Shown here: piece after piece, positions 52,811-62,637 of the stretch
Position numbering within the stretch: the first letter of the stretch is position 1
How the letters are laid out: every line of letters starts with the position of its first letter
Assembly (NCBI GenBank): GCA_007121785.1
Contig: SKJX01000070.1
Coordinates: forward strand, 32,327 to 96,326
DNA length: 64,000 nucleotides
Direction of reading: 5' to 3'
DNA from: Nitriliruptoraceae bacterium
Lineage (GTDB): Bacteria > Actinomycetota > Nitriliruptoria > Nitriliruptorales > Nitriliruptoraceae
Translations under genes and position numbers: made by a program
The notes under the pieces: model-generated
The model's input: only the letters and a program-made list of their open reading frames with translations
Database searches by the model: none
Told to the model about the DNA's origin: nothing

Positions 52811-53652
52811 CCACGGCGCTCCTGCTCGGGCTCGGGGCCGCGGTGGGCTTCGGGATCGGGGACTTCCTCAGCGGCTGGTACAGCCGGCGGCATGGCCTGC
52901 TGCCCGTCCTGGTGCTGTCGCAGGCGGCCGGGCTGGTGGTGCTGCTGCTCATCGCGCCGTTCTCGCCCCCCGTGTCCGGCCTGGTCGACCTGGCGTGGGG
53001 TGCGGCCGCCGGGACCGCCGGCGCCGTCGGGGGACTGCTCCTGCTGTACGGCTTCCGTCACGGCCGGCTCAGCGTCGTGTCGCCGATCAGTTCCGTCGGC
53101 GCCGCCGGTCTGCCGGTGGTCGCCGACCTCGCCGCCGGACAGCGGCCGTCCACGCCAGCGTTGGTCGGTATCGGGATCGGGTTGGTGGCGATCTGGCTGG
53201 TGAGCCTGGCCGTGGAGGATCCGCGTCGCCGCGCGAGCGCGCCCGGAGTCGGGGCGCTCCCGGGCCTGGCGGCGGGCATCATGTTCGGGACGTTGTTCCT
53301 GGCGTTGGACCGCACCGACCCGGCCAGCGGCGCGTGGCCCGTGATCTCGGCACAGGTCGCCATCGTGATCCTCGGACTCGCGGCCGTCCTGGTCCGCCAG
53401 CAGCCGATCCGCATCCCCCGTCGGGCGGTGCCCGGCGTGGCGGTCGCCGGGGTGGCGGCGGCGGTCGCCACCGCCAGTTTCGTGTTCGCCGCCCGCGCCG
53501 GGTTCGTGTCGGTGGCCGCGTTGTTGGCGTCGCTCTCGCCGGCGGTGACCGTGGTGCTGGCACGGTGGGTCCTGGCGGAGCGACTACGCCCGCATCAGCT
53601 TCTCGGGCTCGTCGCGGCGGGTGCGGCGCTGGTGCTGATCGGGCTCGGGTGA
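52807..53652 (+). CDS. EamA (DMT superfamily) transporter
   Basis: 281 residues with about ten hydrophobic helices arranged as two EamA repeats: LLLGLGAAVGFGIGDFLSGW ... SPISSVGAAGLPVVADLAAG in the first and LAAGIMFGTLFLALDRTDPA ... ALLASLSPAVTVVLARWVLA in the second. Each repeat ends with the EamA-like 'R-x-L-S-V-V-x-P-I-S' and 'L-S-P-A-V-T-V-x-L-A-R' blocks. Inner-membrane exporter of small metabolites or drugs. Coupled to the DJ-1/PfpI gene (GTGA overlap). Substrate unknown. Confidence 0.87.
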   Translation: MTTALLLGLGAAVGFGIGDFLSGWYSRRHGLLPVLVLSQAAGLVVLLLIAPFSPPVSGLVDLAWGAAAGTAGAVGGLLLLYGFRHGRLSVVSPISSVGAAGLPVVADLAAGQRPSTPALVGIGIGLVAIWLVSLAVEDPRRRASAPGVGALPGLAAGIMFGTLFLALDRTDPASGAWPVISAQVAIVILGLAAVLVRQQPIRIPRRAVPGVAVAGVAAAVATASFVFAARAGFVSVAALLASLSPAVTVVLARWVLAERLRPHQLLGLVAAGAALVLIGLG

Positions 53653-53677
53653 TCGTCCTGCCGCGGTCCTGGTGATG

Positions 53678-53709
53678 CGTCGGTTGGGGCGGGCGCCGGC
53701 CGACGGCAT
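53678..53709. terminator. imperfect hairpin between EamA and kinase genes
   Basis: CGTCGG (53678-53683) pairs with CCGACG (53700-53705), and flanking ATG/CAT bases extend the stem with one bulged G. The 16-base loop is itself GC-rich. It lies between the convergent ends of the EamA and kinase genes. A weak candidate; no T-run. Confidence 0.3.
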
Positions 53710-53717
53710 GAGCAGCG

Positions 53718-55256
53718 TCAGGCGGTGTCGCGCAGGTCGCGGAGGATGTCCTGGGCGTCGCGTCCGCGCTCAGGGTCGAGCTGATCCCGGGTCATCCGCT
53801 CATCGGTCTCCTCGATCAGGTCCTGGGCGTCCTCGGTGAGGTCATCCAGCCCGGACGGCTGCACCTCGTCGTCCCCGCCGCCGAAGGCGAGCACCGCAGC
53901 CGTGATCAGCAGGAGCAGCAGCACCGCGACCGTGACCGGGGCGAACCAGCGTGGCAGCGGGCGCCGTCCGGTGGGCGGTGGCGTCCCGTCGGGCACCGTG
54001 GTGGCGTGCTCGGCGCCGTCCTCGGTCAGCGCCATCGTGGTTTCTCCCACCCGCTCGCCCGGGGTCGGGGCCGTCAGCGGCTGATCCGCAGCCAGAGGGT
54101 TCCCGGTGGCCGGGACCTCGCCCACGATGTAGATCGGTCTACCCTCGGTGTCCGCCGGCGCCGCGTTCCCGGCTGCCGTGTCGTCGGCGGTTGTGTCGCT
54201 GGCGGTCGTGTCGCTGGCGGTTGTGTCGTTGGCGGTTGTGTCGCTGGCGGTTGTGTCGTCGGCGGTTGTGTCGTCGGCGGTTGTGTCGTCGGGGCCGCTG
54301 AACGGCGAGGTGGCACCGGCCGCGGTCGCGTCATCCGGAGCGACGGCCGGGTCGCCGGCGTTCGGTGTCGGCTCGCTCGGGCCGTCGTCGCTCGGTAGCG
54401 TGCGGGTCGTTCCCAGCGGCCCGTCAGGACCGACGAGCCCCTCGTCGTCGCAGGCCTCGAGCAGCGCCGACCGCATCGAGGTCGCCGAGGTGAACCGTTG
54501 CGAGGGATCCTTCGCCAGCGCGCGCTCGGCGACCGCCGCCAGCCCCGCCGGGACGTGCGGCGCGAGCTCGATCAGGGGAGGGACCGGCTGCTGCTGGTGG
54601 GCGACCGCGGTCGCCACCGGGTTGTCGGCGGCGAACGGGACGCGGCCGGCGAGCAGCTCGTAGAGCACGATCCCCGCGGCGTAGACGTCGCTGGCGGCGG
54701 TGGCGGCCTCTCCGTCGACCCGCTCGGGAGCGAGGTAGCGTGGACTGCCGACGACCTGGCCGCTGCCGGTCAGGCTGGTCGAGCTGCCCAGGTCCGCGGC
54801 GATGCCGAAGTCCGCCAGCTTGACGCCACCTTCGTCCGGCAGCAGCACGTTCGACGGCTTGACGTCACGGTGGACCAGCCCGCGGGCGTGCGCGGCTGCG
54901 AGCCCGTCGAGCACCGCGGCGACCACCGTCGCGGCGTCGGCGGGTCCCAGCCTGCCCTCGGTGCGCAGCCGGTCGTCGAGGCTCCGTCCCTCGATCAGTT
55001 CCATGACCACGAACGGCCGCCCGTCCGCTTCGCCGACGTCGAACACCGCCACGGTGTTCGGATGGTGCAGCCGCGCCGCCGAGCGGGCCTCGCGCAGCAG
55101 CCGCTGTCGCGTCCCCGGTTCCTCGAGCAGTTCCTCGCGGATCAGCTTGATGGCGACCGGCCGCTCGAGCCGCTGGTCGTACGCCGTGACGACACGACCC
55201 ATCCCCCCAGCACCCAGTTGAGCGCCGAGCTCGTAGCGATCGAGCAACGGGGTCAT
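53718..55256 (-). CDS. membrane-bound Ser/Thr protein kinase (PknB-type) with repetitive Thr/Asp linker
   Basis: 512 residues from ATG 55256 (a GTG one codon earlier is the other option). Kinase domain: glycine loop LGAGGMGRV, Lys in PVAIKLIREE, catalytic loop GLVHRDVKPSNVLLPDEG, DFG in KLADFGIAADLGSSTSLTGS, and APERVDGEAATAASDVYAAG. A linker of about 190 residues includes seven tandem repeats of a 5-residue unit (TTADD and variants, 54178-54282) and then a single membrane helix (APVTVAVLLLLLITAAVLAF) ahead of a short acidic extracellular tail. No PASTA domains, so the input signal is unknown. Divergent from the Gmad2-type lipoprotein gene. Confidence 0.9.
   Translation of the reverse strand: MTPLLDRYELGAQLGAGGMGRVVTAYDQRLERPVAIKLIREELLEEPGTRQRLLREARSAARLHHPNTVAVFDVGEADGRPFVVMELIEGRSLDDRLRTEGRLGPADAATVVAAVLDGLAAAHARGLVHRDVKPSNVLLPDEGGVKLADFGIAADLGSSTSLTGSGQVVGSPRYLAPERVDGEAATAASDVYAAGIVLYELLAGRVPFAADNPVATAVAHQQQPVPPLIELAPHVPAGLAAVAERALAKDPSQRFTSATSMRSALLEACDDEGLVGPDGPLGTTRTLPSDDGPSEPTPNAGDPAVAPDDATAAGATSPFSGPDDTTADDTTADDTTASDTTANDTTASDTTASDTTADDTAAGNAAPADTEGRPIYIVGEVPATGNPLAADQPLTAPTPGERVGETTMALTEDGAEHATTVPDGTPPPTGRRPLPRWFAPVTVAVLLLLLITAAVLAFGGGDDEVQPSGLDDLTEDAQDLIEETDERMTRDQLDPERGRDAQDILRDLRDTA
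54178..54282 (-). repeat. seven tandem 15-bp repeats coding a TTADD/TTASD linker
   Basis: Seven consecutive 15-base units beginning 54178 (plus strand GTGTCGTCGGCGGTT and variants with CTGG or TTGG), with a partial eighth at 54283-54291. In the kinase frame each unit encodes a Thr-Thr-Ala-x-Asp block. The near-identical units point to recent slippage expansion or contraction, giving a length-variable linker between kinase and membrane helix. Confidence 0.85.
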
Positions 55257-55484
55257 CACTGCCTGCTATCGCGGTCGGGACCCGACGACGGGTCGCGAGC
55301 GACGTCGACGCCTATCGGGCGGGACGCGGTCGCGGTCGGGGAAAGGTAGCGAGGCGACCACGCTACGGCGTCGACCCGACGCATGGGCGCGTCGGTGAGC
55401 GGACCACCAGCCTGCGGGAACCTCGGGTCGACCTTGACGGACGTCGACCGCTGCGGCGTCTACGATCGTGGTCATCAGCGAACG

Positions 55485-56183
55485 ATGGAGGCTGCCATCC
55501 TCAGGCGCACAGGACGTCCGTCCACCCGAACCGCGGTCGTGCGGCAGGCCGCAGGACGCCTCGCCACCGTCGTGCTCCTGGCGCTCGCGCTGGCGGCCTG
55601 TGGGGACGAGGACGCCGACGACGTCGAAGGGCTGGCCGTCGAGGACGCTGACGAGGTCGAGGACGCCGACGACCCCGACGACCGCGATGCGGACGACGCG
55701 GAGGCCGACGACCCCGACGCGGACCTCGAGGACGAGGGGTCGGACGAGACCGACGACCGCGACGTCACCACCGATGACGACGACGGTGAGGACCGCGAGC
55801 TGACCGACCACCTGGCCCCCGCCGAAGCCGAACCCGACTGCGCTGCCATCGACCAACAGGAGCCAGGGGCGACGATCGTGTTCCCCAGCCCCGACGGTGA
55901 CGGCTGGCAGGACGCCGGCGACAGCCCGGTGACCGTCGAGGTGGTCGGGTGCTCCAACACCTTCGAGGCGAACCTCCAGTACGAGGCGTACCACGATCAG
56001 GACTCGTCACCGACGCTCGACGGGTTCACGATGGGTGGCTCGATGGGTAACTGGGAGGAGTTCCGCTTCGAGGAGACCTTCTGGACGCCGGGGGAGTGGC
56101 GGATCGTGGTCTTCGAGTACGACGCGGAGTCCGGCGACCGGCAGGACTACGACGAACAGACCTTCACCGTCGGTGACGGCTGA
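55485..56183 (+). CDS. lipoprotein with acidic linker and Gmad2-like immunoglobulin-fold domain
   Basis: 232 residues from ATG 55485. The signal has lipobox LALAAC (Cys 39, after a longer than usual n-region), followed by about 60 residues of Asp/Glu. The C-terminal domain (about 115-232) has IVFPSPDGDGWQDAGDSPVT then VEVVGCSNTFEANLQYEAYH, and WTPGEWRIVVFEYDAESGDR. The order of strands, with FEANL in the middle and GEWRIVVFEYDAESGD at the end, matches Gmad2 (a bacterial immunoglobulin-like domain seen in spore-germination-type lipoproteins). Surface-anchored; role unknown. Divergent from the kinase, whose extracellular signal it could influence (inference). Confidence 0.72.
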   Translation: MEAAILRRTGRPSTRTAVVRQAAGRLATVVLLALALAACGDEDADDVEGLAVEDADEVEDADDPDDRDADDAEADDPDADLEDEGSDETDDRDVTTDDDDGEDRELTDHLAPAEAEPDCAAIDQQEPGATIVFPSPDGDGWQDAGDSPVTVEVVGCSNTFEANLQYEAYHDQDSSPTLDGFTMGGSMGNWEEFRFEETFWTPGEWRIVVFEYDAESGDRQDYDEQTFTVGDG

Positions 56184-56185
56184 TC

Positions 56186-56971
56186 GTGCCTCCGCCGGCC
56201 AGCCGCATCCGCCACGAGCGAAGCGCCAAGCGGGTGCGCGCCTACCTCGGCGGCCACGTGGTCGTCGACACCGATCGGCCACTGCTGGTCTGGGAGATCT
56301 CCCGGTACCCGGCGTACTACCTGCCGAGTGCGGACGTGGTCGCGAGGCTGGAACCGACGGGTGAGAACTCGCTGCTACGGACCGGCGACCACGCCGATGG
56401 CTACGACGTGGCCGTCGGCGACCGTCGCGCCGCAGCGTCAGCTCGGATCCCGGTGACCCCCGCCACGGCCGCGCTGGCCGACCACGTGCGGTTCACCTGG
56501 TCGGCGATGGATGCCTGGTTCGAGGAGGACGAGGAGGTCTTCGTCCACCCCCGCGACCCCTACAAGCGCATCGACGCGCTGCGGTCCACCCGCCGCTTCA
56601 TGGTGGAACTGGACGGCGAGGTGGTGGCCGACACCCACGCGGCGGTGGTGCTGCACGAGACCGGGCTGATCCCGCGCCACTACCTCGCGCCCACGGACGT
56701 GCGCCGAGACCTGCTGGAGCACTCGGAGACCGTCACGCACTGCCCCTACAAAGGCACGGCGCGCTACTACCACCTGTACCTCGGTGACCAGCGGTTCGAT
56801 GACATCGCCTGGGAGTACCCGACGCCGCTGCCGGAGTCCGCTCCGATCGCGGGACGCATCTGCTTCGACGACCTGCGCGTCGACGTGTCGATCGACGGGC
56901 GACGCCGGCCGCGTCCCACCTCGCCGTCCGCCGTGGATCTGGTCGGTGAGCTGGCGCCGCACGGCGGTTAG
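56186..56971 (+). CDS. DUF427-domain protein, two copies
   Basis: 261 residues from GTG 56186, two bases behind the lipoprotein stop. Two DUF427 units: the first opens RVRAYLGGHVVVDTDRPLLV followed by WEISRYPAYYLPSADVVARL; the second opens STRRFMVELDGEVVADTHAA then VVLHETGLIPRHYLAPTDV and has VTHCPYKGTARYYHLYLGDQ. The CPYKGTA motif is the family core. DUF427 proteins are small cytoplasmic proteins of unknown function, found mainly in actinobacteria and proteobacteria. Convergent with the acetyl-CoA-synthetase-like gene, with a 4-base overlap of the ends. Confidence 0.85.
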   Translation: MPPPASRIRHERSAKRVRAYLGGHVVVDTDRPLLVWEISRYPAYYLPSADVVARLEPTGENSLLRTGDHADGYDVAVGDRRAAASARIPVTPATAALADHVRFTWSAMDAWFEEDEEVFVHPRDPYKRIDALRSTRRFMVELDGEVVADTHAAVVLHETGLIPRHYLAPTDVRRDLLEHSETVTHCPYKGTARYYHLYLGDQRFDDIAWEYPTPLPESAPIAGRICFDDLRVDVSIDGRRRPRPTSPSAVDLVGELAPHGG

Positions 56972-58800
56972 CTCGAGGTGTGTCGGCGCGCGGAGATCGC
57001 GGTGGCCAGCCGTTCACCCGAGACGTGGAACAGCACGTCGTGCGGGGTGCGGCACAGGTCGGTGAGCGCGCTTCGGACCAACTCACGTGGTTCATCGTCC
57101 GGTAGGTGGTCGAGGAAGCCCACCGACCGGGGACGCGCGAGCCCGCCGAGGGTGTCGTCGACGTGACCGCGCAGCTCGCGGGCCACGGTGGCCATGCCCG
57201 GCTGTGGCTGGTCTCCGTCGCCGCTCTCGAGCACCACGTAGGCGGCCATGACGTGGCCGCTGCGCGCATCCGGGCAGCCGACCGCCTCCGCGCGGGCCAC
57301 CAGGGGGTGCTCCTCGAGCGCCTCGCGGACCTCGTCGGCGGAGACCAGCTGTCCGGAGACCAGCACGACCGGATCCATCCGGCCGAGGATCTCGATGCGC
57401 CCCTCCGGATCGCGGCGGGCGAGGTCGCCGGTCGCGTAGCAGCCGGGATGGTGCCAGTAGCGGTCTCTCGTGGAGGCGTCAGGGTGGCGCAGGTCGAGGA
57501 ACATCCCTGGCCACGGATGACGCAGCACCAACTCGCCGGGTTCACCGGGAGGGGCCGCCCGCCCGTCGTCGGTCACGACCTCGAGCCCGGGATCGGGCAG
57601 CGGCGGCTGCGGCGCGGGATCCACCGTGCAGATCGCACCGAGTTCGATCTGGCCCCAGCCGTCCCGGACGCTGCACCGGCCCTGGCCCACATCCTCCTTG
57701 AGCCACCGCCGCGTCTCCGGGTCGATCGGCTCACCGAGGTGGACGATCGAGCGCAACGAGCCGAGCTCGGCCTGCGATGGCGGCGCATCCGGCCACTGGT
57801 ACAGGTTGCGGGCGACCGACGGGGTCGTGACGAGTGCGTTGACGCCGTAGCGCTCGATCAGCTGCCAGGCGCGGGCGTGGGTGGGTGTGTCCAGGGTGCC
57901 CTCGTAGAGCAGCGTGGTCGCGCCTGCGCTCAGGGGGCCGTAGACGCCGTGCGTCTGCCCGGCGAGCCAGCCGATGTCGACCGCCGCCCAGCACACGTCG
58001 CCCGGATCGCTGGTCAGCGCCCGCCGGTGCAGGGTGTTGGCGTAGGCCAGGTAGCCGCCCGTCCGGTGGACCACGGCGATCGGGTGCCGGCGTCGGTCGG
58101 CGAGGTAGACCGCCAGCAGCGGGTCGTCGGCCGGCAGTGCGGTCGGTGGGAGCTGCCCGTCAGCGCCCGCCGCGAGCACGTCCTGGTAGGGCCGGTCGCC
58201 CTCGTACCAGGCGACGTCGATGCCCGTGCGGCGCACCACCACGGTGTGGTCCACGCCACTGGTCGCGGCCAGGGCCTCGTCCGCGCGGGCCTTCAATGGC
58301 AGGATGACACCGTGGCGCCAGCTGCCGTCCTGGGTGATCAGCACCCGTGGAGCGAGGTCCTCGAGCCGGTCGGCGAGCGCATCGGCGGGCAGGGTCGAGA
58401 ACAGCACGCAGTGGACGGCACCGAGCCGTGCGCAGGCGAGCATCGCCACGACCGTCTCCGGCAGTGCAGCGAGGTAGAGCGCGACCCGGTCGCCCGTCCG
58501 CACCCCCATCTGCGACAGCCCTGCGGCGAAGCGCTCCACCTCGTCGGCCAGCTCGCGGTAGGTCAGTTGCCGCGTGTCCCCGGGCTCGCCTTCCCAGAGC
58601 AGCGCCACGCGCTCCGGGTCGTCGGTGAGGTGCCGGTGCAGGCAGTTGTGCGCCACGTCGATCCGGGCGTCGACGAACCAGCGGGCGCCGGGGCCCGGTC
58701 GCTCGTCGCACAACTGCTGCCAGGGACGCACCCAGTCGAGGTGCGCGGCCTCGTGCTGCCACGCGTCGAGGGCGCGGTCGCGGTCCGCCTCAGCCGGCAT
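56968..58800 (-). CDS. acetyl-CoA-synthetase-like protein with lost catalytic motifs (likely pseudoenzyme)
   Basis: 610 residues from ATG 58800. Overall architecture equals acetyl-CoA synthetase: WVRPWQQLCDERPGPGARWF then VDARIDVAHNCLHRHL, DRVALYLAALPETVVAMLAC, PSVARNLYQWPDAPP, and DLARRDPEGRIEILGRMDPV with VSGQLVSADEVREALEEHPL. But the ATP phosphate loop, normally YTSGSTGKPKG, reads YLADRRRHPIA (residues 232-242), the adenine/acyl motif WWQTETG reads WGQIELG, VSGHR reads VSGQL, and the C-terminal catalytic Lys region LPKTRSGKIMR reads LPDDEPRELVR, so Lys is Glu. The fold is kept while all nucleotide-handling residues are lost. It overlaps the IclR gene by 11 bases. A regulatory or sensor role is possible. 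Confidence 0.85.
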   Translation of the reverse strand: MPAEADRDRALDAWQHEAAHLDWVRPWQQLCDERPGPGARWFVDARIDVAHNCLHRHLTDDPERVALLWEGEPGDTRQLTYRELADEVERFAAGLSQMGVRTGDRVALYLAALPETVVAMLACARLGAVHCVLFSTLPADALADRLEDLAPRVLITQDGSWRHGVILPLKARADEALAATSGVDHTVVVRRTGIDVAWYEGDRPYQDVLAAGADGQLPPTALPADDPLLAVYLADRRRHPIAVVHRTGGYLAYANTLHRRALTSDPGDVCWAAVDIGWLAGQTHGVYGPLSAGATTLLYEGTLDTPTHARAWQLIERYGVNALVTTPSVARNLYQWPDAPPSQAELGSLRSIVHLGEPIDPETRRWLKEDVGQGRCSVRDGWGQIELGAICTVDPAPQPPLPDPGLEVVTDDGRAAPPGEPGELVLRHPWPGMFLDLRHPDASTRDRYWHHPGCYATGDLARRDPEGRIEILGRMDPVVLVSGQLVSADEVREALEEHPLVARAEAVGCPDARSGHVMAAYVVLESGDGDQPQPGMATVARELRGHVDDTLGGLARPRSVGFLDHLPDDEPRELVRSALTDLCRTPHDVLFHVSGERLATAISARRHTSS

Positions 58801-59563
58801 GGCTGACCATCCTGCCGACGAGCTCGGCCGTCTCCTTCAGCTCTGGAAGGACGGTGTCGACCAATCCGCCGTCGGGGAAGCGCGGCGGGCCGCCGGTCGC
58901 CGCCAGCGCCGCCGGCGTGGAGCCCTCCGCCCGCGCGATGGGTACGGCGACCTCCACGTGGCCGCGTGGCGAGTCGAGCTCGCCGATCAGATGGTCGCAG
59001 CCGGCCCAGTGCTCGAGGTCGGCGAGCCGGAGACCGTCGTGGCCGTCGGTCAGCCGCTTCCACAGCTCGGCGTCCCCACGGGAGGCCAGCAGCCGGCCGG
59101 TGGGGGTGTCCATGCACGGGAAGCTTCGATCGGAGCGGCGTAGCAGGGCGCCGTCGTCCCCGTCGATGCGCTCGACGTAGACCACGCTGTCGCCGATGAG
59201 CATCGCGACCAGCACCGTCGCGCCGGTGCGGTTGCGCAGGTCGACCAGGTAGGGCATCAGCCCCTGCATCAGCGGCTGGCGGCGCAGGTAGCGCTCGGCC
59301 AGCCGTACCAGCTCCGCACCCAGCCCGTAGCGCGACGAGGTCGGATCCTGCTCGACCAGGCCGGCGGCGATCAGGCTGCGCAGCAGCCGGTGCACCGTCG
59401 GCACCGACAACCCGGAGCGCTCGGCGAGGTCGCTGAGCTGCTGGTAGGCGGGGCCCTCGCTGAGCAGGTCGAGCAGGATCGAGGCGTTGCGGACCGTGCC
59501 GAGCGTGCCGCTGGGCGCCCTGGTGGGGCCGCCGCTGTTGCTGGACGGTCCGGCCTCGCTCAC
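58790..59563 (-). CDS. IclR family transcriptional regulator
   Basis: 257 residues. N-terminal winged helix: TVRNASILLDLLSEGPAYQQ then LSDLAERSGLSVPTVHRLLR (HTH), SLIAAGLVEQDPTSSRYGLG. C-terminal effector domain: YLVDLRNRTGATVLVAMLIG, DTPTGRLLASRGDAELWKRL, VEVAVPIARAEGSTPAALAA. It would bind a small carboxylic or aromatic effector. It is divergent from the Liv-ligase operon across 188 bases holding a matching palindrome, and overlaps the acetyl-CoA-synthetase-like gene by 11 bases. The only classical transcription factor found in the window. Confidence 0.92.
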   Translation of the reverse strand: MSEAGPSSNSGGPTRAPSGTLGTVRNASILLDLLSEGPAYQQLSDLAERSGLSVPTVHRLLRSLIAAGLVEQDPTSSRYGLGAELVRLAERYLRRQPLMQGLMPYLVDLRNRTGATVLVAMLIGDSVVYVERIDGDDGALLRRSDRSFPCMDTPTGRLLASRGDAELWKRLTDGHDGLRLADLEHWAGCDHLIGELDSPRGHVEVAVPIARAEGSTPAALAATGGPPRFPDGGLVDTVLPELKETAELVGRMVSHAG

Positions 59564-59661
59564 GCGCCCGCCTCCTGTCCGCCGTGGTCGGTCGTCGCCA
59601 GCACCTTCGGGAGCGTAACCGAACTCTGATCACCGGAGCGTGATTCGCGTCAGAGGTATTG

Positions 59662-59680
59662 ACTTCCGCATACTGGAAGT
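59662..59680. promoter_or_regulatory. candidate IclR operator and liv-ligase promoter
   Basis: ACTTCC (59662-59667) and GGAAGT (59675-59680) are perfect 6-base arms around a 7-base centre, the size and spacing of IclR-type operators (TGGAAAN5TTTCCA-like). It lies right behind a TTGACT -35 (59659-59664), and a CACAGT -10-like box follows 18 bases later (59683-59688). A bound IclR dimer would sit between -35 and -10 of the livG operon and close to its own divergent promoter. Confidence 0.6.
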
Positions 59681-59751
59681 GCCACAGTAGGTGCCGGGAG
59701 CGCAGAGGACCGGCCGCGGAGCGACGCGGTCCGACGCGGAGAGGGAGCTGG

Positions 59752-60584
<833 letters not shown>

Positions 60585-60588
<4 letters not shown>

Positions 60589-62621
60589 GCCCTGCCGAGG
60601 GCACCCCGACCGCCGGCGCGCAGACCGTCCACGGCTCCGAGGTGGTTCGCCCGCGGGAACAGCCGCCCGAGCCGGTGGCCCCAACGATCACCTTCCCCAA
60701 GCTGCTCGAGGAGCTCGCGCAGCGTCACGGTGACGAGCGCGTCGCTCTCCAGGAGAAGCGCTACGGCATCTGGCAGCCGACGACCTGGCGCCAGTACCAC
60801 GCCCGGACGCGCGACATCGCCCACGGGCTCGCCGATCTCGGGATCGGGTCCGGCGAGGTGGTGGCCGTGCTGGGAGACAACCGTCCCGAGTGGCTGATCA
60901 GCGAGCTCGCGGCCCAGTCGATCGGGGCGGCGGTCGTCGGGATCTACCCGACCAGCGTGGGCGAGGAGATCGTCCACGTGCTGACCTACGCGCAGGTGCG
61001 CGTCGTGGTCGCCGAGGACCAGGAGCAGGTCGACAAGCTGATCCGGCTGTGGGACGAACTCGAGACGGTCGAGACGGTCATCTACTACGACCCCCACGGC
61101 CTCGAGCACTACGAGGAGCCCTACCTGCTCGAGTTCACCGATGTGGAGGCGCGTGGCCGCGCCTACGAGCAGGAGCATCCTGGCTGGCTCGACGAGCAGA
61201 TCGCCGCCGGCCGCGCCGACGACACCGCGGTGATCTGTACCACCTCCGGCACCACCGCACGACCGAAGCTCGCGATGCTCTCCCACGCCAACTTGCTGGC
61301 GATGGGACGCAGCCTGATGGCGATCGACCCCGTCACCGCCGACGACCGCTACGTCAGCTTCCTGCCGTTCGCCTGGATCGGCGAGCAGATGCTGACCGTG
61401 GCCTGCGGGCTGCAGGTCGGCTTCACCGTCTCCTTCCCGGAGGAAGCCAGCACCGTCAAGCCCGACATGCGTGAGGTCGGCCCGGACGTGATGTTCAGTC
61501 CGCCGCGAATCTGGGAGGACATGGTCTCCGACGTCCAGGTCCGTGTCGGGGAGGCGGGACTGATCAAACGTGCGGTGTTCGCCTGGGGTTACCACGTCGG
61601 TGAGCAGGTGGCCGAGCGTCGGGTCCGGGGCGAGCGGCCGACGGTCCCGCAACGCCTGCTGGGTGCGCTGGCGGAGTTGGTCGCCCTGCGTCCGACCCGG
61701 GAGCAGCTGGGCCTGACCCGCGTCCAGCGCTGCTACACCGGAGGCGCGCCGCTGGGACCGGACGTGTTCCGCTTCTTCCACTCGATCGGCGTCAACCTGA
61801 AGCAGATCTTCGGTCAGACCGAGATCTGCGGGATCGCTGTGGTCCACCGCGACGACGACGTCAAGTTCAACACCGTCGGCACGCCGATCCCGGCCACGGA
61901 GTTGCGCATCGCCGACAACGGCGAGGTGCTGCTGCGCAGCCCGGCGGTGTTCAAGGGCTACTTCCGCAACGACGAGGCCACCCGCGAGGCGACCGACGCT
62001 GAAGGATGGCTCTTCACCGGCGACGCGGGCTACCTCGATGACGACCAGCACCTGGTGGTGATCGACCGGGCCAAGGACGTCATGCAGGCGCCCGACGGCA
62101 CACGGTTCAGCCCCGCGTTCATCGAGAACAAGATCAAGTTCAGTCCCTACGTCGAGGAAGCGGTCGTCTTCGGCGGCACCGACCGTCCCTTCATCAGCGC
62201 GATGGTCACCATCGACATGCACACCGTCGGTGCGTGGGCCGAGCGGCAGCACCTGTCCTACACCACCTACACCGACCTCGCGCAGAAGCCGGCCGTCTAC
62301 GAACTGATCGCCGGCGAGGTCTACCGCGCCAACCAGGACCTTCCCGAGAGCATCCAGGTGCGCCGGTTCCTGCTGCTGCACAAGCAGTTGGACGCCGACG
62401 ACGAGGAGATCACCCGCACCCGCAAGGTGCGCCGCGGGGTGATCGACGAGCGCTACGGCAAGCTGATCGAGGCGCTGTACGGCGAGGACGACACGGTCAC
62501 CGTCGTCAGCACCATCGCCTATCAGGACGGCACCACGGCCGAGCGGCGCATCGAGCTCGCGATCCGATCCATGGACGGCTTCACGCCACCGGTGCACAAG
62601 CGCCGGTTCGCGTGGAGATGA
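60585..62621 (+). CDS. long-chain-type acyl-CoA synthetase (AMP-binding), liv-embedded
   Basis: 678 residues from GTG 60585 (GTGA overlap with livG). AMP-forming domain: TWRQYHARTRDIAHGLADLG, VVAVLGDNRPEWLISELAAQ, and phosphate loop VICTTSGTTARPKLAMLSHA. The standard YTSGTTGxPKG is changed to TTSGTTARPKL, keeping the Ser-Gly-Thr-Thr and Lys but losing two Gly. Downstream: IFGQTEICGIAVVHRDDDVK, WLFTGDAGYLDDDQHLVVID, and the C-domain ending TRTRKVRRGVIDERYGKLIE, where the catalytic Lys is kept. It activates a fatty or other acid, probably the one imported by the Liv proteins encoded around it. 16 bases separate it from LivH. Confidence 0.88.
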
Positions 62622-62637
62622 CCCTGAGAGGGCGGTT

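Noticed and set aside
54178..54291. CRISPR-like array
   Set aside because: The units are 15 bases, contiguous without spacers and keep a reading frame, so this is a coding tandem repeat. No cas genes are present.
56968..58800. Functional acetyl-CoA synthetase (acs) as name for this gene
   Set aside because: Although the overall sequence is Acs-like, the ATP phosphate loop and the catalytic lysine are replaced, so the enzyme name would mislead.
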